The position numbers were made by a program, and so were the translations under genes. The notes under the pieces are model-generated. The model was given only the letters and a program-made list of their open reading frames with translations, searched no databases and was not told the origin of the DNA. Shown one piece after another: positions 6,684 to 14,016 of a stretch of DNA of 14,016 nt. The stretch is from contig PJAB01001508.1 of NCBI GenBank assembly GCA_002887195.1, forward strand, positions 1-14,016, given 5' to 3'. The first letter of the stretch is position 1. Every line of letters begins with the position of its first letter. The stretch comes from Chrysochromulina parva. Lineage: Eukaryota > Haptophyta > Prymnesiales > Chrysochromulinaceae.

Positions 6684-7700
6684 CTAGTTCTGCTTGATGA
6701 GATTGAGCGACAGAATGCCGCCAAGGGCTACGATCAATGGGAAGAGAAACGGCTGCGACACCACATTCATGATTTTCTCCTTGATGCTTGTCTCCTGACT
6801 CGCACTCTTCGTGTTCTTGGAGCCGATCTTTGAAAAGACGGTCGTATACTGGTTGCTGTCATCGGCCTCCGCCAGCCTGGCCGCATCAGCCTCCTCGGCG
6901 GAGACGGTCTTGTAGTCGCTTGTGGCGGCGGCCACACCGGCCTGGTTGCGCACGCCGACCACGGCCGCGACCACAGCGCCCGCCGCCAGCAGCTGATCAA
7001 CGTAAGGCCCTAACGCACCCAGCTCATCTTTCAGATCAGCTACGTCGATGATCAGCTTGAGGCCGACCGCGAAGCTGAGGATACGCCCCTTGCCAAAGAA
7101 GAGCCAGCTGAAGAGCACGACTATGCGGCTCCTGTACAGACCGGCGCGAATCGCGCCCTCGTCCAGCCCTCCCTCTGGTGTCATCCAGCGAGCGCGCCGT
7201 TCGTCACAAAGCTCGGGCTTGATCAAGCCCGACTTGCTCTCGACCAGCGCATCAAAGACGACATCGAGTGCCACCTTGGTCACTGGCATGGTCTCAAAAT
7301 CAGCGACTGACCGGCCGAAGGCGGCAGCAAGCTTGGCATTGCGAAAGGGCATCTTCGGCACGTTTTGCAAGAGTGCCACCCGCTCGACGACACCGATGCG
7401 CTGCGCCATCTCAAAGCGTTTCTTGGTGGCGCCTTGCGCCATATCCTCCTTGCGCTTCGCCTTCACGAGGGCGAATTCGGAGCGCGTTCCCCACTCGCTC
7501 GCGGAATCCCAGCGGCCAAGCACGTTGGCCAGATCAAGCAGGGTGCACGTGTCTGGCACCCAAAACTCTGCGCGCCGGAATACATTGCCCTCGCCGGCAA
7601 TGGACATCGTGCTCACAGAGCGAGGCTGCGTGACTCTGTGGGCGTATAGTGGAGAAATAAAAGCCGTCGCTGCGACCCAGCACACAACGAAGCACGCCAT
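6684..7700 (-). CDS. Unrecognised membrane protein, probably plastid-targeted
   Basis: I do not recognise the family of this 338-aa protein. Residues 1-13 form a hydrophobic signal sequence ending in ATAF (11-14). An alanine followed by phenylalanine at the predicted cleavage point, then a Ser/Arg/Thr-containing stretch (FISPLYAHRVTQPRS), is the bipartite presequence pattern of red-type complex plastids. The body (35-190) is soluble-looking, with aromatic WVPDTCTLLDLANVLGRW (47-64). Hydrophobic stretches follow at about 192-220, 232-250 and 317-335, so two or three membrane spans are likely. It starts at ATG 7700, ends at TAG 6684, and has no evident intron. It is divergent from the DVR gene with 264 bp between start codons, which suggests shared light- or plastid-related control. 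Function is not claimed. Confidence 0.65.
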   Translation of the reverse strand: MACFVVCWVAATAFISPLYAHRVTQPRSVSTMSIAGEGNVFRRAEFWVPDTCTLLDLANVLGRWDSASEWGTRSEFALVKAKRKEDMAQGATKKRFEMAQRIGVVERVALLQNVPKMPFRNAKLAAAFGRSVADFETMPVTKVALDVVFDALVESKSGLIKPELCDERRARWMTPEGGLDEGAIRAGLYRSRIVVLFSWLFFGKGRILSFAVGLKLIIDVADLKDELGALGPYVDQLLAAGAVVAAVVGVRNQAGVAAATSDYKTVSAEEADAARLAEADDSNQYTTVFSKIGSKNTKSASQETSIKEKIMNVVSQPFLFPLIVALGGILSLNLIKQN

Positions 7701-7964
7701 TGATGAAGCTCACATTAATTAAGACGAGGTTCACAAGGATATAACATCTCAGAATTAGTTCGAAAAATATGCAAAGGTTTGATTTCGCTCAAAGGCCGAG
7801 GCGCGCAATCTCGTCCGGCACCGCATCTTGACTTTTCCATATTTCCTCAGGATGGAGATTTTCCTGAGCTCGAAACTTAATTTGTCTGCCAATCAATCGC
7901 TCCCCAGCGCGGGGAACCTCTCTCACTAGTCCGCTTGCTGCCGCAATTCTTTGAGCCGTCGTCA
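7701..7964. promoter_or_regulatory. Shared divergent promoter region of two plastid-type genes
   Basis: 264 bp separate the ATG at 7700 (-) from the ATG at 7965 (+). The region is AT-richer on its left side (7710-7790). No clear TATA box or repeated motif stands out. The inference of a bidirectional promoter rests on arrangement only. Confidence 0.4.
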
Positions 7965-9430
7965 ATGTTCCAGCTTTGGGTGATGATCCCGCTGCTGTTT
8001 TACGTTCAGCATACCATGTGCGGGGTGCTATCAAAACCGCTGCAGGCATCGATCCTTTTTCCACGCGTGGGAATGCATGGTGTCAAAATGTCTGAGGCCG
8101 TCGCAGAGGGACCCGTAGTGGTGCTGGGCGCCACGGGATACATCGGCAAAGCCGTTGTGAGAGAATTGGTTCAGCGCGGTCGACCGACCATCGCGTTCAT
8201 CCGATCAAGTGATAGAGCCTCATTTCCCCCCGAACTCGAAGGCGCCAACGTGGTGGAGGGTGATCCACAAATGGATGCAGATGGTAGTCTGAAGCGTGCA
8301 CTCACCGGGGCCAGCGGAGTCATCTCCTGCATCTCAAGTAGGACGGGATCACCTCGTGAAGTAGAGCAGATCGACTATGGCGCTTCACGGCTTGCGATGG
8401 ATCTGCTGATCGAGCATGGCCATCCTCGAGCCTCGTATGTGCTGCTATCTGCAGTATGCGTCAAGACGCCCGTGCTCCGCTTGCATCAGGCCAAGCTGCG
8501 GATCGAACGTGAGCTGGCCGCATCTGGCCTTCCACACGCGATCGTGCGCCCTACGGCCTACTTCAAGAGCATTTCCGCGCAGGTTGCGAACGTCGTTGCG
8601 GGCCAGCCGTACGTACTTTTTGGAGAGGGCACGCACACCAAGTGCAATGCCATCGGTCAGAGGTGGGCCTCCCGTGATCACATCTTTCTCCCCACGGCCA
8701 TGTCCCTATCCCGTATCCATATCCATGCGAGACTATTTACGTAGCCAGTTCTGACGATCACCTTCGCCGCTGTGTGCGCAGCGACCTGGCCTGCCTAATG
8801 GTCGACCAGCTGGAACGCGCTGTGCAGGGTGAAAACAAGGGTATGGGCGCAGGCAACATCATCGAGATAGGCGGGGCGAAGACTGTCACTCCTTTTGAGC
8901 AGTCACAGATGATTTTTGCAGCAGCAGGCGTGGAGCCGAGATACGTGAGGGTGCCTCTTGCGCTGCTCGACTTAGTTGAAGGTGCAGTTTGCTCCGTGGA
9001 GGCCGCGCTTCTCGCTCTTCGCGAAGCGCTTGGCACGAAAACGTTCGATCGCGCCCTAGAGGCGGTAGCAAACGCGGCGGAGTCTACGCGCATCGCCAAA
9101 TTCTACGCAACGGCGGATATGCTTGGCCCATCAGACCTCATGTACAGCTCTGAAGCGCTCAAAGACTTCTACGCCGGTGCAGTCAAAAGTGCCAAGGAGG
9201 TCAGTGACGAAGACCTTGGACTCCCTGCCAGTAGCTTGCTGGCCTCACGGATTTTGAGAGGAGGGCTCCCTCTACTTGCTACCACCATAGGCTCTGCCGC
9301 TTTTCTGTCCAAGCTGGTAACTTCGACCACGGCAGAAATATCGAACGGCCCGCTCTCCGCGGTAACCGTGCTGTCTGCAAACTTCCCGGAGGTAAGTGCC
9401 GAAGTCGTACATCACACTAACTGGATGTAG
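7965..9430 (+). CDS. DVR: Divinyl chlorophyllide a 8-vinyl reductase, plastid; one intron
   Basis: Joined exons 7965-8662 and 8782-9430 give 448 aa. The enzyme reduces the 8-vinyl group of divinyl (proto)chlorophyllide with NADPH in chlorophyll synthesis, in the plastid. Evidence: atypical SDR cofactor motif VVLGATGYIGKAVV (52-65), DVR-type core YVLLSAVCVKTPVLRLHQAK (158-177), IVRPTAYFKSISAQV (193-207), QPYVLFGEG (214-222), and, across the splice junction, CNAIGQSDLA matching the plant pattern CKPISEEDLA. The end IAKFYATADML...SEALKDFY also fits. The N-terminus (1-50) has a short hydrophobic run and should hold the targeting sequence, but no clear AF motif; ATG 7983 is an alternative start. 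After about residue 380, where plant DVR ends, there is a 68-residue extension with a hydrophobic stretch (393-411). A perfect donor (AG then GTAAGT at 9392) lies in it, so the true 3' end may differ. Confidence 0.88.
8663..8781 (+). other. Spliceosomal intron of the DVR gene (119 nt, GT-AG, phase 2)
   Basis: The donor is CAGAG then GTGGGC; the acceptor is TGTGTGCGCAG. A branch-like CTGAC lies at 8751-8755, 26 nt before the acceptor. Removing it joins codons AG + C (Ser) and restores the family pattern with total length divisible by three. Reading through would end at an in-frame TAG at 8742-8744. Confidence 0.88.
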
Positions 9431-10149
9431 AACCTGAACGATTGCATGGCGCGGAGAGTGCGCCTTGGTCGCGCCCGTTCGGTGAATGAACGCGACGCCA
9501 CCCTGCAATTCTGCTAATGCACATGCACCGAGGCCTATGCACCCGCGCTGTTCCGTGCTGTTGGGCCCTCACACACGTGCACCTAGGCGCGCTGCCACGT
9601 GAGGGGCGGGGCCGGGCAGGCGGCAGGGTGGCGTGGAGTCGAGTGGAGTCGATGTCGAGAGTCGACGCGACAGTCGTATGTGTAGCGCCCACGGTCCACA
9701 CGGCACTGTTGTCGTATACCCTACCATCATGTTTTTAAACGCACCCCGCGCCCGCCCGCCGAGTCCCGAGACGCGAGAGCGGAGACGGCGCGATTCATAA
9801 CCGCGGACAGCACTGGCGCCACTGCGATTCCGGTTGCCGCGCGCGGTGTGTCGACTCCGCCGGCCACCGGGCCACGACCGGGGACCTCCGCCGCGGCGCG
9901 GCGCGGCGCCGGTGGCCCCGGACGGCACGGCAGACAGCACCGGGGCCGGGCCACCCAGACCGGACCCACACAGCGGTGTACATACCCCTGGTATTAGAAC
10001 GCACAGACTCGACAGGTCTGAGTCCTACACGATCTGAACACTGATCACTGAGAAAAAAGAATCTCGGCGCATCCACCTCTCCGCGGTCTCTCCGGCGCCT
10101 TGGCCTCTCGAGCCTCTCCTCTTCCGCGCCTTCCCGAGCCGCGCTCCCT
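9431..10149. other. 719-bp GC-rich intergenic region between convergent genes
   Basis: It lies between the DVR end and the stop of the EF-hand/LRR gene. Only compositional open frames on both strands are seen. A hairpin-capable pair GGTGGCCCCGG / CCGGGGCCGGGCCACC sits around 9910-9955, and a small hairpin CAGAC...GTCTG around 10003-10019. If the donor at 9392 is used, a last DVR exon would lie here; I could not choose an acceptor. Confidence 0.45.
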
Positions 10150-12927
10150 TCAGTGCTGTACGATCTTTGTGGTCACGGGCAGGCCCTTGAGCTTCTCGGG
10201 ACCGAGCATGTGGCAGTACTTGCACCTGAACTCCTTGAGGCCGCTCAGCTTGAAGATATTCTTGGGCAGCGTGCTCATGCCGACGCATCCGTCGATAATG
10301 AGCACCTCGAGCTCCGAGAGCTCGCAGATGCCCTCGGGCAGGTAGCGGAGCGCACAGCAGTTGCTCAGGTTGAGCACCTTGAGCGACGAGAGCGCGCCCA
10401 TCTCGATCGCGCGGCTGAGTGCCTCCAGGCCCTTGCTTGCGGTGAAGTCATTGTACGAGAGGTCAAGCTCATGCACATGTGCGCAGCTCACTTCCTCGAG
10501 GGTGGCACCGAGATCGCACAATTCTGCGTCGTGCCAGTCGAGGTGCGCATAGTGCAGCTTCGTGAGCCCATTGAATCCATCCTCGATCACCTTGCGGTAG
10601 AGGCGAGCCACGAAGCCCGGGTCCGCATCTGGCTCCTTGCGGAAGGTCTTCTCCTCCATGAGCAGCAGGAAGCGCGGCGCCGAGAGTGGCGGCAACTGCT
10701 TCTTGTCGTCGACGCGGTCCTCGACCTTGACGCCCGTGTTGATGATCTTCTGCCAAGCGGTCGCGAAGGTGCCGTTGGGCAACTTGTACGGCTTGTTGCG
10801 CGGAACGTCCTTGAAGAGCCGGCACACCATCTCCTCAAAAAAGGGCCAGCCGCGCTCAACCCGCAAAAGCCCCTCGTCGGCGGGCGTGCCTTCCTCGTCG
10901 GGGACAATGTACACCGTCGTGTGTTTGTGCGCGAACCACACGCCCATTTGGTTCTTGGCGCGCAGAAAGCGTTCCAACTCCTCATCCGTGCGCGTGTGCT
11001 GCCGAGTCTCCTGGTAGAGAGAGCACCAATCGATGAAGACGCCCACATCACGCATCCCAAACGCCTGGTAGGTCGGCATCTCCTGCGCGAGCGCCGCGGC
11101 AATCTGGCGCAGAGCGCGGCCGTTGGGGTCGGGTGCGTCGTCGGTGGCCCAGCAGTAGGACGCCAGCACCACCGGCACCGCTTGAAACGTGCCGGCACCA
11201 CGACCAATTGTACCGGTCGCGCCGTCGGAGCTCGCAACCATCTCGAGGAAGGCGGCGTGGATCTCCTCGAGCTCATCAACGGGCAGGATCGCCGCCGTGT
11301 GCTCGGCCTCAATCTCCTGCCGGCAGGGCAGCGGCGCGGCCGGCGCGGCGTTGTCGGGTAAGTGCCACGTGGTCACTGTCACTCCACGCCGCTCCCTCGT
11401 CTTACTCACGTAGCCCGCGCGCTCGAGGATCCACAGGCCACGCACCAGGATCACATCGCCCACACGTGCCGCCCCAAAGACCGCCCACGGCTCCACGTAC
11501 GCCGCCTGCCGCTTGATGCGCTCCTTGGCCGCCTCGGCAGCCCGTGCACGCCGCCGATGGATCCCCGTGCTGCTCAGAGAGGCGCGCCGCGCGGCAACGT
11601 AGAAGGCGACGAACTCGCCAAAGTCGACGATGCCGTCGCCGTTCGTGTCGGCCGCCGCGAACTGCTCCTCGAGATACTCGCGCTTCTCGCCGAGCGCCAT
11701 ACCAGGCAAGAGGTCGAGGTCAAGCAGGGCATGGAAGAGCTCGTGCTTCTCGAGGCTGTTGGAGCCGTCGACGTCGTACTTTTGGAAGGCATCGCGTGCC
11801 ACCTGCTCCTGCTCGATCGCGTCCATCGTGAGCGCGTAGAACTCGGCGAACTCGTCAAAGTCCACCACGCCGTCGCCGTTTGTGTCGGCCAGCGCAAAGT
11901 TCTTCTCCAAAAAGTCCTCCTTCTCCTTGGGATTCCCTCCCGATGGTACCTGTCCAAGCTCCCTGAGGACATTGAAGAGCTCCAACTTGTCGATGGTGCC
12001 GCTGCCGTCCTTGTCGTACGCTTCGAACGCCGCCGTGGCTACCGCCTTGATGTGCTCCGTCTTATCCCCGCCCGCCTTGGCCTCCGCCAAGAACGCATCG
12101 AATTTGTCTTTGCCCATGGAGTCGGAGAAAGACATCTTGAGCGGATCTTTCTGGCTCACTTTGGCGTCCGGAGAGCTCGAGGAACCAATGGACATGCGCA
12201 ACGTCGCCCGCCTCTTGAGCGTGAAACGCTCCCCTGGCGTTGACACGCCCGAGTACGACGAGTCCTTCTCACCGTCGCGCGAGCGGGCGTCCAGGAACGA
12301 GAGACCCCTCTTGAAGAATGACTCGCCAGGCCGGTGCATAGAGTACTTGAGCGGGTCCGCGCCTTCCTCCTTGAACGTCACGGACATTGTGGAGGACAGC
12401 CTGCGCGGCATGGGCGGCGGCCTTGATGCATCTTCGGGCGGCTCCGGCGCATCCTCGGGGGCCTCAGGCGCATCCTCGGGGGCCTCAGGCGCATCCTCGG
12501 GGGCCTCAGGCGCATCCTCGGGGGCCTCAGTGGTCAAAAGCACCTCAGCAACCTCTGGCGGGATCTGCATCAGCATGTCGGACACGGCCTGGATCGGCCA
12601 ACCGGGCATCCCACGGGTCGAGTTGACCACTTGCGTCAGCAGACGTGATAGCGCCGCCAGATCCTCTCTCGTGGCCTTGATGTCCGATGACTCTGGCACT
12701 GGCGGCTCGCTGCCCTCAAGCTGGGAGAGGAGGTAGGCTCCGATGAAGCATGGTCGCTCGAAGGGCAAAAGCGGCAACGAGGCGCGCACTGCGTCTGTAA
12801 GCGCTGCCTCCAGCACCGCCACGGTGGCCTTGTCGAGGCCCATAGCTCCCACCTGTTCGCTGATGTTTGGGAACGCGCGTCCAATTGATGGGTGTGTTTC
12901 GGCAAGTTTGAGCCAGTGACAAATCAT
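10150..12927 (-). CDS. EF-hand / HET-TIR-like / leucine-rich-repeat protein
   Basis: This is a 925-aa protein from ATG 12927; the frame stays open to beyond 13029 without another ATG. ATG 12843 is an alternative start. Order: a possible Dpy-30/RIIa-like helix pair (about 37-71, weak); acidic PEDAPEA repeats (about 134-166); a Ser/basic linker; four EF-hands with loops DKDGSGTIDKLE (305-316), DTNGDGVVDFDE (348-359), DVDGSNSLEKHE (385-396, N replaces the central G) and DTNGDGIVDFGE (427-438). All keep the acidic 1, 3 and 12 positions, so calcium binding is likely. Then comes a HET/TIR-like domain (about 583-706) with SYCW (590-593), VFIDWCSLYQ (630-639) and RGWPFFEE (692-699). LRRs follow (about 816-903: LDLSYN, LKVLNLSN, LPEGICELSELEVL). 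HET and TIR domains are linked to non-self recognition and regulated cell death. A calcium-gated receptor or signalling role is inferred; no NB-ARC/NACHT module is seen. No signal peptide, so probably cytosolic. Domain order is well supported; function is not. Confidence 0.82.
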   Translation of the reverse strand: MICHWLKLAETHPSIGRAFPNISEQVGAMGLDKATVAVLEAALTDAVRASLPLLPFERPCFIGAYLLSQLEGSEPPVPESSDIKATREDLAALSRLLTQVVNSTRGMPGWPIQAVSDMLMQIPPEVAEVLLTTEAPEDAPEAPEDAPEAPEDAPEAPEDAPEPPEDASRPPPMPRRLSSTMSVTFKEEGADPLKYSMHRPGESFFKRGLSFLDARSRDGEKDSSYSGVSTPGERFTLKRRATLRMSIGSSSSPDAKVSQKDPLKMSFSDSMGKDKFDAFLAEAKAGGDKTEHIKAVATAAFEAYDKDGSGTIDKLELFNVLRELGQVPSGGNPKEKEDFLEKNFALADTNGDGVVDFDEFAEFYALTMDAIEQEQVARDAFQKYDVDGSNSLEKHELFHALLDLDLLPGMALGEKREYLEEQFAAADTNGDGIVDFGEFVAFYVAARRASLSSTGIHRRRARAAEAAKERIKRQAAYVEPWAVFGAARVGDVILVRGLWILERAGYVSKTRERRGVTVTTWHLPDNAAPAAPLPCRQEIEAEHTAAILPVDELEEIHAAFLEMVASSDGATGTIGRGAGTFQAVPVVLASYCWATDDAPDPNGRALRQIAAALAQEMPTYQAFGMRDVGVFIDWCSLYQETRQHTRTDEELERFLRAKNQMGVWFAHKHTTVYIVPDEEGTPADEGLLRVERGWPFFEEMVCRLFKDVPRNKPYKLPNGTFATAWQKIINTGVKVEDRVDDKKQLPPLSAPRFLLLMEEKTFRKEPDADPGFVARLYRKVIEDGFNGLTKLHYAHLDWHDAELCDLGATLEEVSCAHVHELDLSYNDFTASKGLEALSRAIEMGALSSLKVLNLSNCCALRYLPEGICELSELEVLIIDGCVGMSTLPKNIFKLSGLKEFRCKYCHMLGPEKLKGLPVTTKIVQH
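12447..12530 (-). repeat. Four exact 21-bp tandem copies coding PEDAPEA
   Basis: The unit, on the plus strand gcgcatcctcgggggcctca plus g, occurs four times without a difference, with a degenerate fifth unit at 12426-12446. The unit length is a multiple of three, so changes in copy number keep the frame. It encodes an acidic, proline-rich spacer upstream of the EF-hands. Confidence 0.95.
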
Positions 12928-13020
12928 GCAAAATGGCAAGATAGATCGTTGTCGTTGACGTTGTGAAGTTGTGCACGCCCGCGTCGAGCTGCTTCTCGCG
13001 AACGTGTGGGTTAACGAAAA

Positions 13021-13080
13021 CAGGACCACACAGTACAGCGGCGCTCATGCAAGCGTGTCACCGGGGGGGCGCTGACTACT
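13021..13080 (-). repeat. Dispersed ~60-nt repeat, copy B (inverted partner at 2858-2924)
   Basis: On the minus strand it starts AGTAGTCAGCGCCCCCCC and ends CGCTGTACTGTGTGGTCCTG, as copy A does apart from small indels. It lies 94 bp upstream of the EF-hand gene's ATG and points toward it, so it may be part of that gene's promoter or 5' leader. An ATG inside the core (13046-13048) opens a 110-aa frame reading MSAAVLCGPV that overlaps the EF-hand gene in another frame. Confidence 0.65.
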
Positions 13081-13101
13081 ACGCAGAACTGAGAAAATTC
13101 A

Positions 13102-13121
13102 ACACGTGTGAAGACACGTGT
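13102..13121. promoter_or_regulatory. Twin ACACGTGT palindromes (G-box/E-box type)
   Basis: Two perfect 8-bp palindromes with CACGTG core stand at 13102-13109 and 13114-13121, 12 bp centre to centre, close to one helical turn. They lie 69 bp before the rightward ATG and about 175 bp before the leftward ATG. bZIP or bHLH factors bind such cores in plants and algae. Cooperative binding and shared control of both genes is inferred. Confidence 0.5.
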
Positions 13122-13189
13122 AACCCGCCGTCCCGCACGCCGCTCACGAGCGTGACGCGGCGGCGCGACCCCGCGCCCGGACCCAGGCC

Positions 13190-13923
13190 ATGGAAAGGAG
13201 TGCGAAACAGGGTGGGCAGCAGCGCCGGGGCAGTCGAAGCTCAGGTCGTGGCGGCAGCCGAAACAGCAGCGGCGGCCGGAACCGGCGTGGTGGATCGGGA
13301 GGACCGATGGCGGATGACGGCGGCGGCGAGGATGACTCAGGCCTTCTTGCCAGCGACAGATTGGCCTATGCCGATGAGGATTATGCCAGTGAGGAGCTGC
13401 CCTATGTTATGCCAGCCTTTTCCATCGCCCATGGCGCCGATCCGACCGCGTGGCAGCTGGCAGCTATTCCAGACATTTCGGATGCCTCCCCGCGCCGGCT
13501 CTCGACATCGCAGCCGCTAAACGTCTGTGACGCACCGCTGTTGCGGCTTCTAGGCACCGACGTGCCGTCGAGCAGGACGATGCCGTCACAGCCGCAGCAA
13601 CCGCCGCCGCCGCATCCAGCGCCTCAACCGCTGCCGCCTGTCTTTGTGCCGCCCATGTCAATGGATGCAGAGGCATGGGCGTCCATGGCCACGCCGCCGC
13701 CGCCGCAAGCGGCCGCGCATTACGGCGAAACCGGCTACGGCATGCATCGTCAGCAGCCAACGCCAACATCCGGCTACAGCGCATGCGGCATGCACCTTGA
13801 TCCTTACAGCCAATGGAGCGCACTCACGCAGGCGCAATGGGGCGTGTTGCCGCTGCAGCCTCCACCTCCGCAGCAGCAGGCGCCTGCGCGGCCTCCGAGC
13901 TATCACCAGCCGCCGCTGCATGC

Positions 13924-14016
<93 letters not shown>
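13190..14016 (+). CDS. RGG- and Pro/Gln-rich disordered protein, 3'-partial, running into polyglutamine
   Basis: The frame is open to the right window edge: 275 codons plus two bases. ATG 13190 sits in a strong context (GGCCATGG) and is the first after an in-frame TAA at 13121. Residues 7-39 are Arg/Gly/Ser-rich with RGG-like pieces (GRGGSRNSSGG, NRRGGSGG), typical of RNA-binding disordered regions. A short acidic, aromatic part follows (about 41-80, DDGGGEDDSGLLASDRLAYA, ELPYVMPAFS). After about 130 it is rich in Pro, Gln, Met and Tyr with runs such as QQPPPPHP and QPPPPQQQ. From residue 246 on, every codon is CAG, at least 30 glutamines. Such proteins are often RNA-binding or transcription co-regulators that form condensates. 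No folded domain is visible before the edge, so the specific function is unknown. It is divergent from the EF-hand/LRR gene. Confidence 0.75.
13925..14016 (+). repeat. Pure CAG trinucleotide repeat, at least 30 units, reaching the window edge
   Basis: Positions 13925-14016 are uninterrupted CAG, in frame with the upstream gene as glutamine codons. There are no CAA interruptions, so the tract should be prone to length change. The true length is unknown because the window ends inside it; a contig end collapsing here is also possible. Confidence 0.97.

Larger units (their letters stand above)
12928..13189. promoter_or_regulatory. Divergent promoter region of the EF-hand/LRR gene and the polyglutamine gene
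   Basis: 262 bp separate ATG 12927 (-) and ATG 13190 (+). It includes repeat copy B (13021-13080) and two ACACGTGT sites (13102-13121). The leftward frame remains open up to about 13029, so an upstream exon of the EF-hand gene here cannot be excluded. An in-frame TAA at 13121-13123 bounds the rightward gene. Confidence 0.45.

Noticed and set aside
9985..10030. A second tRNA-like segment (GGTCTGAGTCCTAC)
   Set aside because: Only a short resemblance to a T arm; no acceptor stem, D arm or anticodon arm can be folded.
9569..10288. Several minus-strand open frames in the GC-rich intergenic stretch
   Set aside because: Arg/Gly/Pro-rich composition typical of chance frames in GC-rich DNA; no start context or motif.
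10153..11361. 402-codon plus-strand open frame
   Set aside because: It is exactly antisense to the EF-hand/HET-like/LRR gene; its composition (His, Arg, Leu, Val from antisense GC-rich codons) shows no domain, while the minus strand has clear motifs.
12447..12530. CRISPR-like tandem repeat
   Set aside because: Direct 21-bp repeats without spacers, in frame within a eukaryotic gene; a coding minisatellite, not an array.
11362..12736. Plus-strand open frames of 293 and 284 codons
   Set aside because: Antisense to the EF-hand region; periodic content mirrors the PEDAPEA repeats and calcium loops on the other strand.
2858..13080. A complete DNA transposon bounded by the inverted repeats
   Set aside because: No transposase or integrase lies between them, the enclosed genes look like ordinary nuclear genes, and no matching target-site duplication was seen; kept only as one hypothesis in the findings.
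12963..13520. 185-codon plus-strand open frame
   Set aside because: It overlaps the divergent promoter and the start of the RGG/polyglutamine gene in a different frame, with no domain and a low-complexity Arg/Ala/Pro composition.
13464..13921. Minus-strand open frames opposite the polyglutamine gene
   Set aside because: Ala/Arg-rich shadows of the Pro/Gln codons; the plus frame has a strong start context and runs on through the CAG tract.

Overview
The window looks like nuclear DNA of a photosynthetic eukaryote, most likely an alga with a secondary, red-type plastid. A haptophyte or a related lineage would fit, but this is an inference. The evidence is one clear GT-AG spliceosomal intron, an intron-free tRNA gene with internal A and B boxes and a Pol III T-run, an ER protein with signal peptide and C-terminal KEEL, a chlorophyll-biosynthesis reductase of plastid type, and a neighbour whose signal peptide ends in a TAF motif typical of complex-plastid targeting. 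Genes are compact, mostly intron-poor, GC-rich and on both strands. No operon structure, CRISPR, phage or insertion sequence is visible.

Layout. 2-751 (+): 5'-truncated SAM-methyltransferase-like gene. 1434-2501 (-): membrane-anchored methyltransferase of the MycE/TylF-like group, convergent with the first. 2502-3401: long intergenic region with a cluster of palindromes and one copy (A) of a ~60-nt repeat. 3402-5246 (-): 614-aa ER-luminal protein built as canopy domain, cysteine-free thioredoxin/PDI-like domain, canopy domain, KEEL. 5508-5580 (+): tRNA-Arg(UCG) with C instead of U at position 33. 5658-6266 (+): small single-domain SET methyltransferase. 6684-7700 (-): unrecognised membrane protein, probably plastid-targeted. 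7965-9430 (+, one 119-nt intron): divinyl chlorophyllide a 8-vinyl reductase (DVR), divergent from the previous gene across 264 bp. 10150-12927 (-): 925-aa protein with four EF-hands, a HET/TIR-like domain and leucine-rich repeats. 12928-13189: divergent promoter region with two ACACGTGT palindromes and the inverted second copy (B) of the ~60-nt repeat. 13190 to window end (+): disordered RGG-, proline- and glutamine-rich protein running into at least 30 pure CAG codons.

How the genes relate. The clearest functional link is between DVR and its divergent plastid-type neighbour, which share one intergenic promoter region. The canopy-thioredoxin-canopy protein would act in ER protein folding. 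The EF-hand/HET-TIR-like/LRR protein has the parts of a calcium-sensing intracellular receptor. These two are the most unusual coding features. The C33 tRNA, the inverted repeat pair 10 kb apart and the terminal CAG tract are the most notable non-protein features. All family calls are from motif reading by eye; no search was run.
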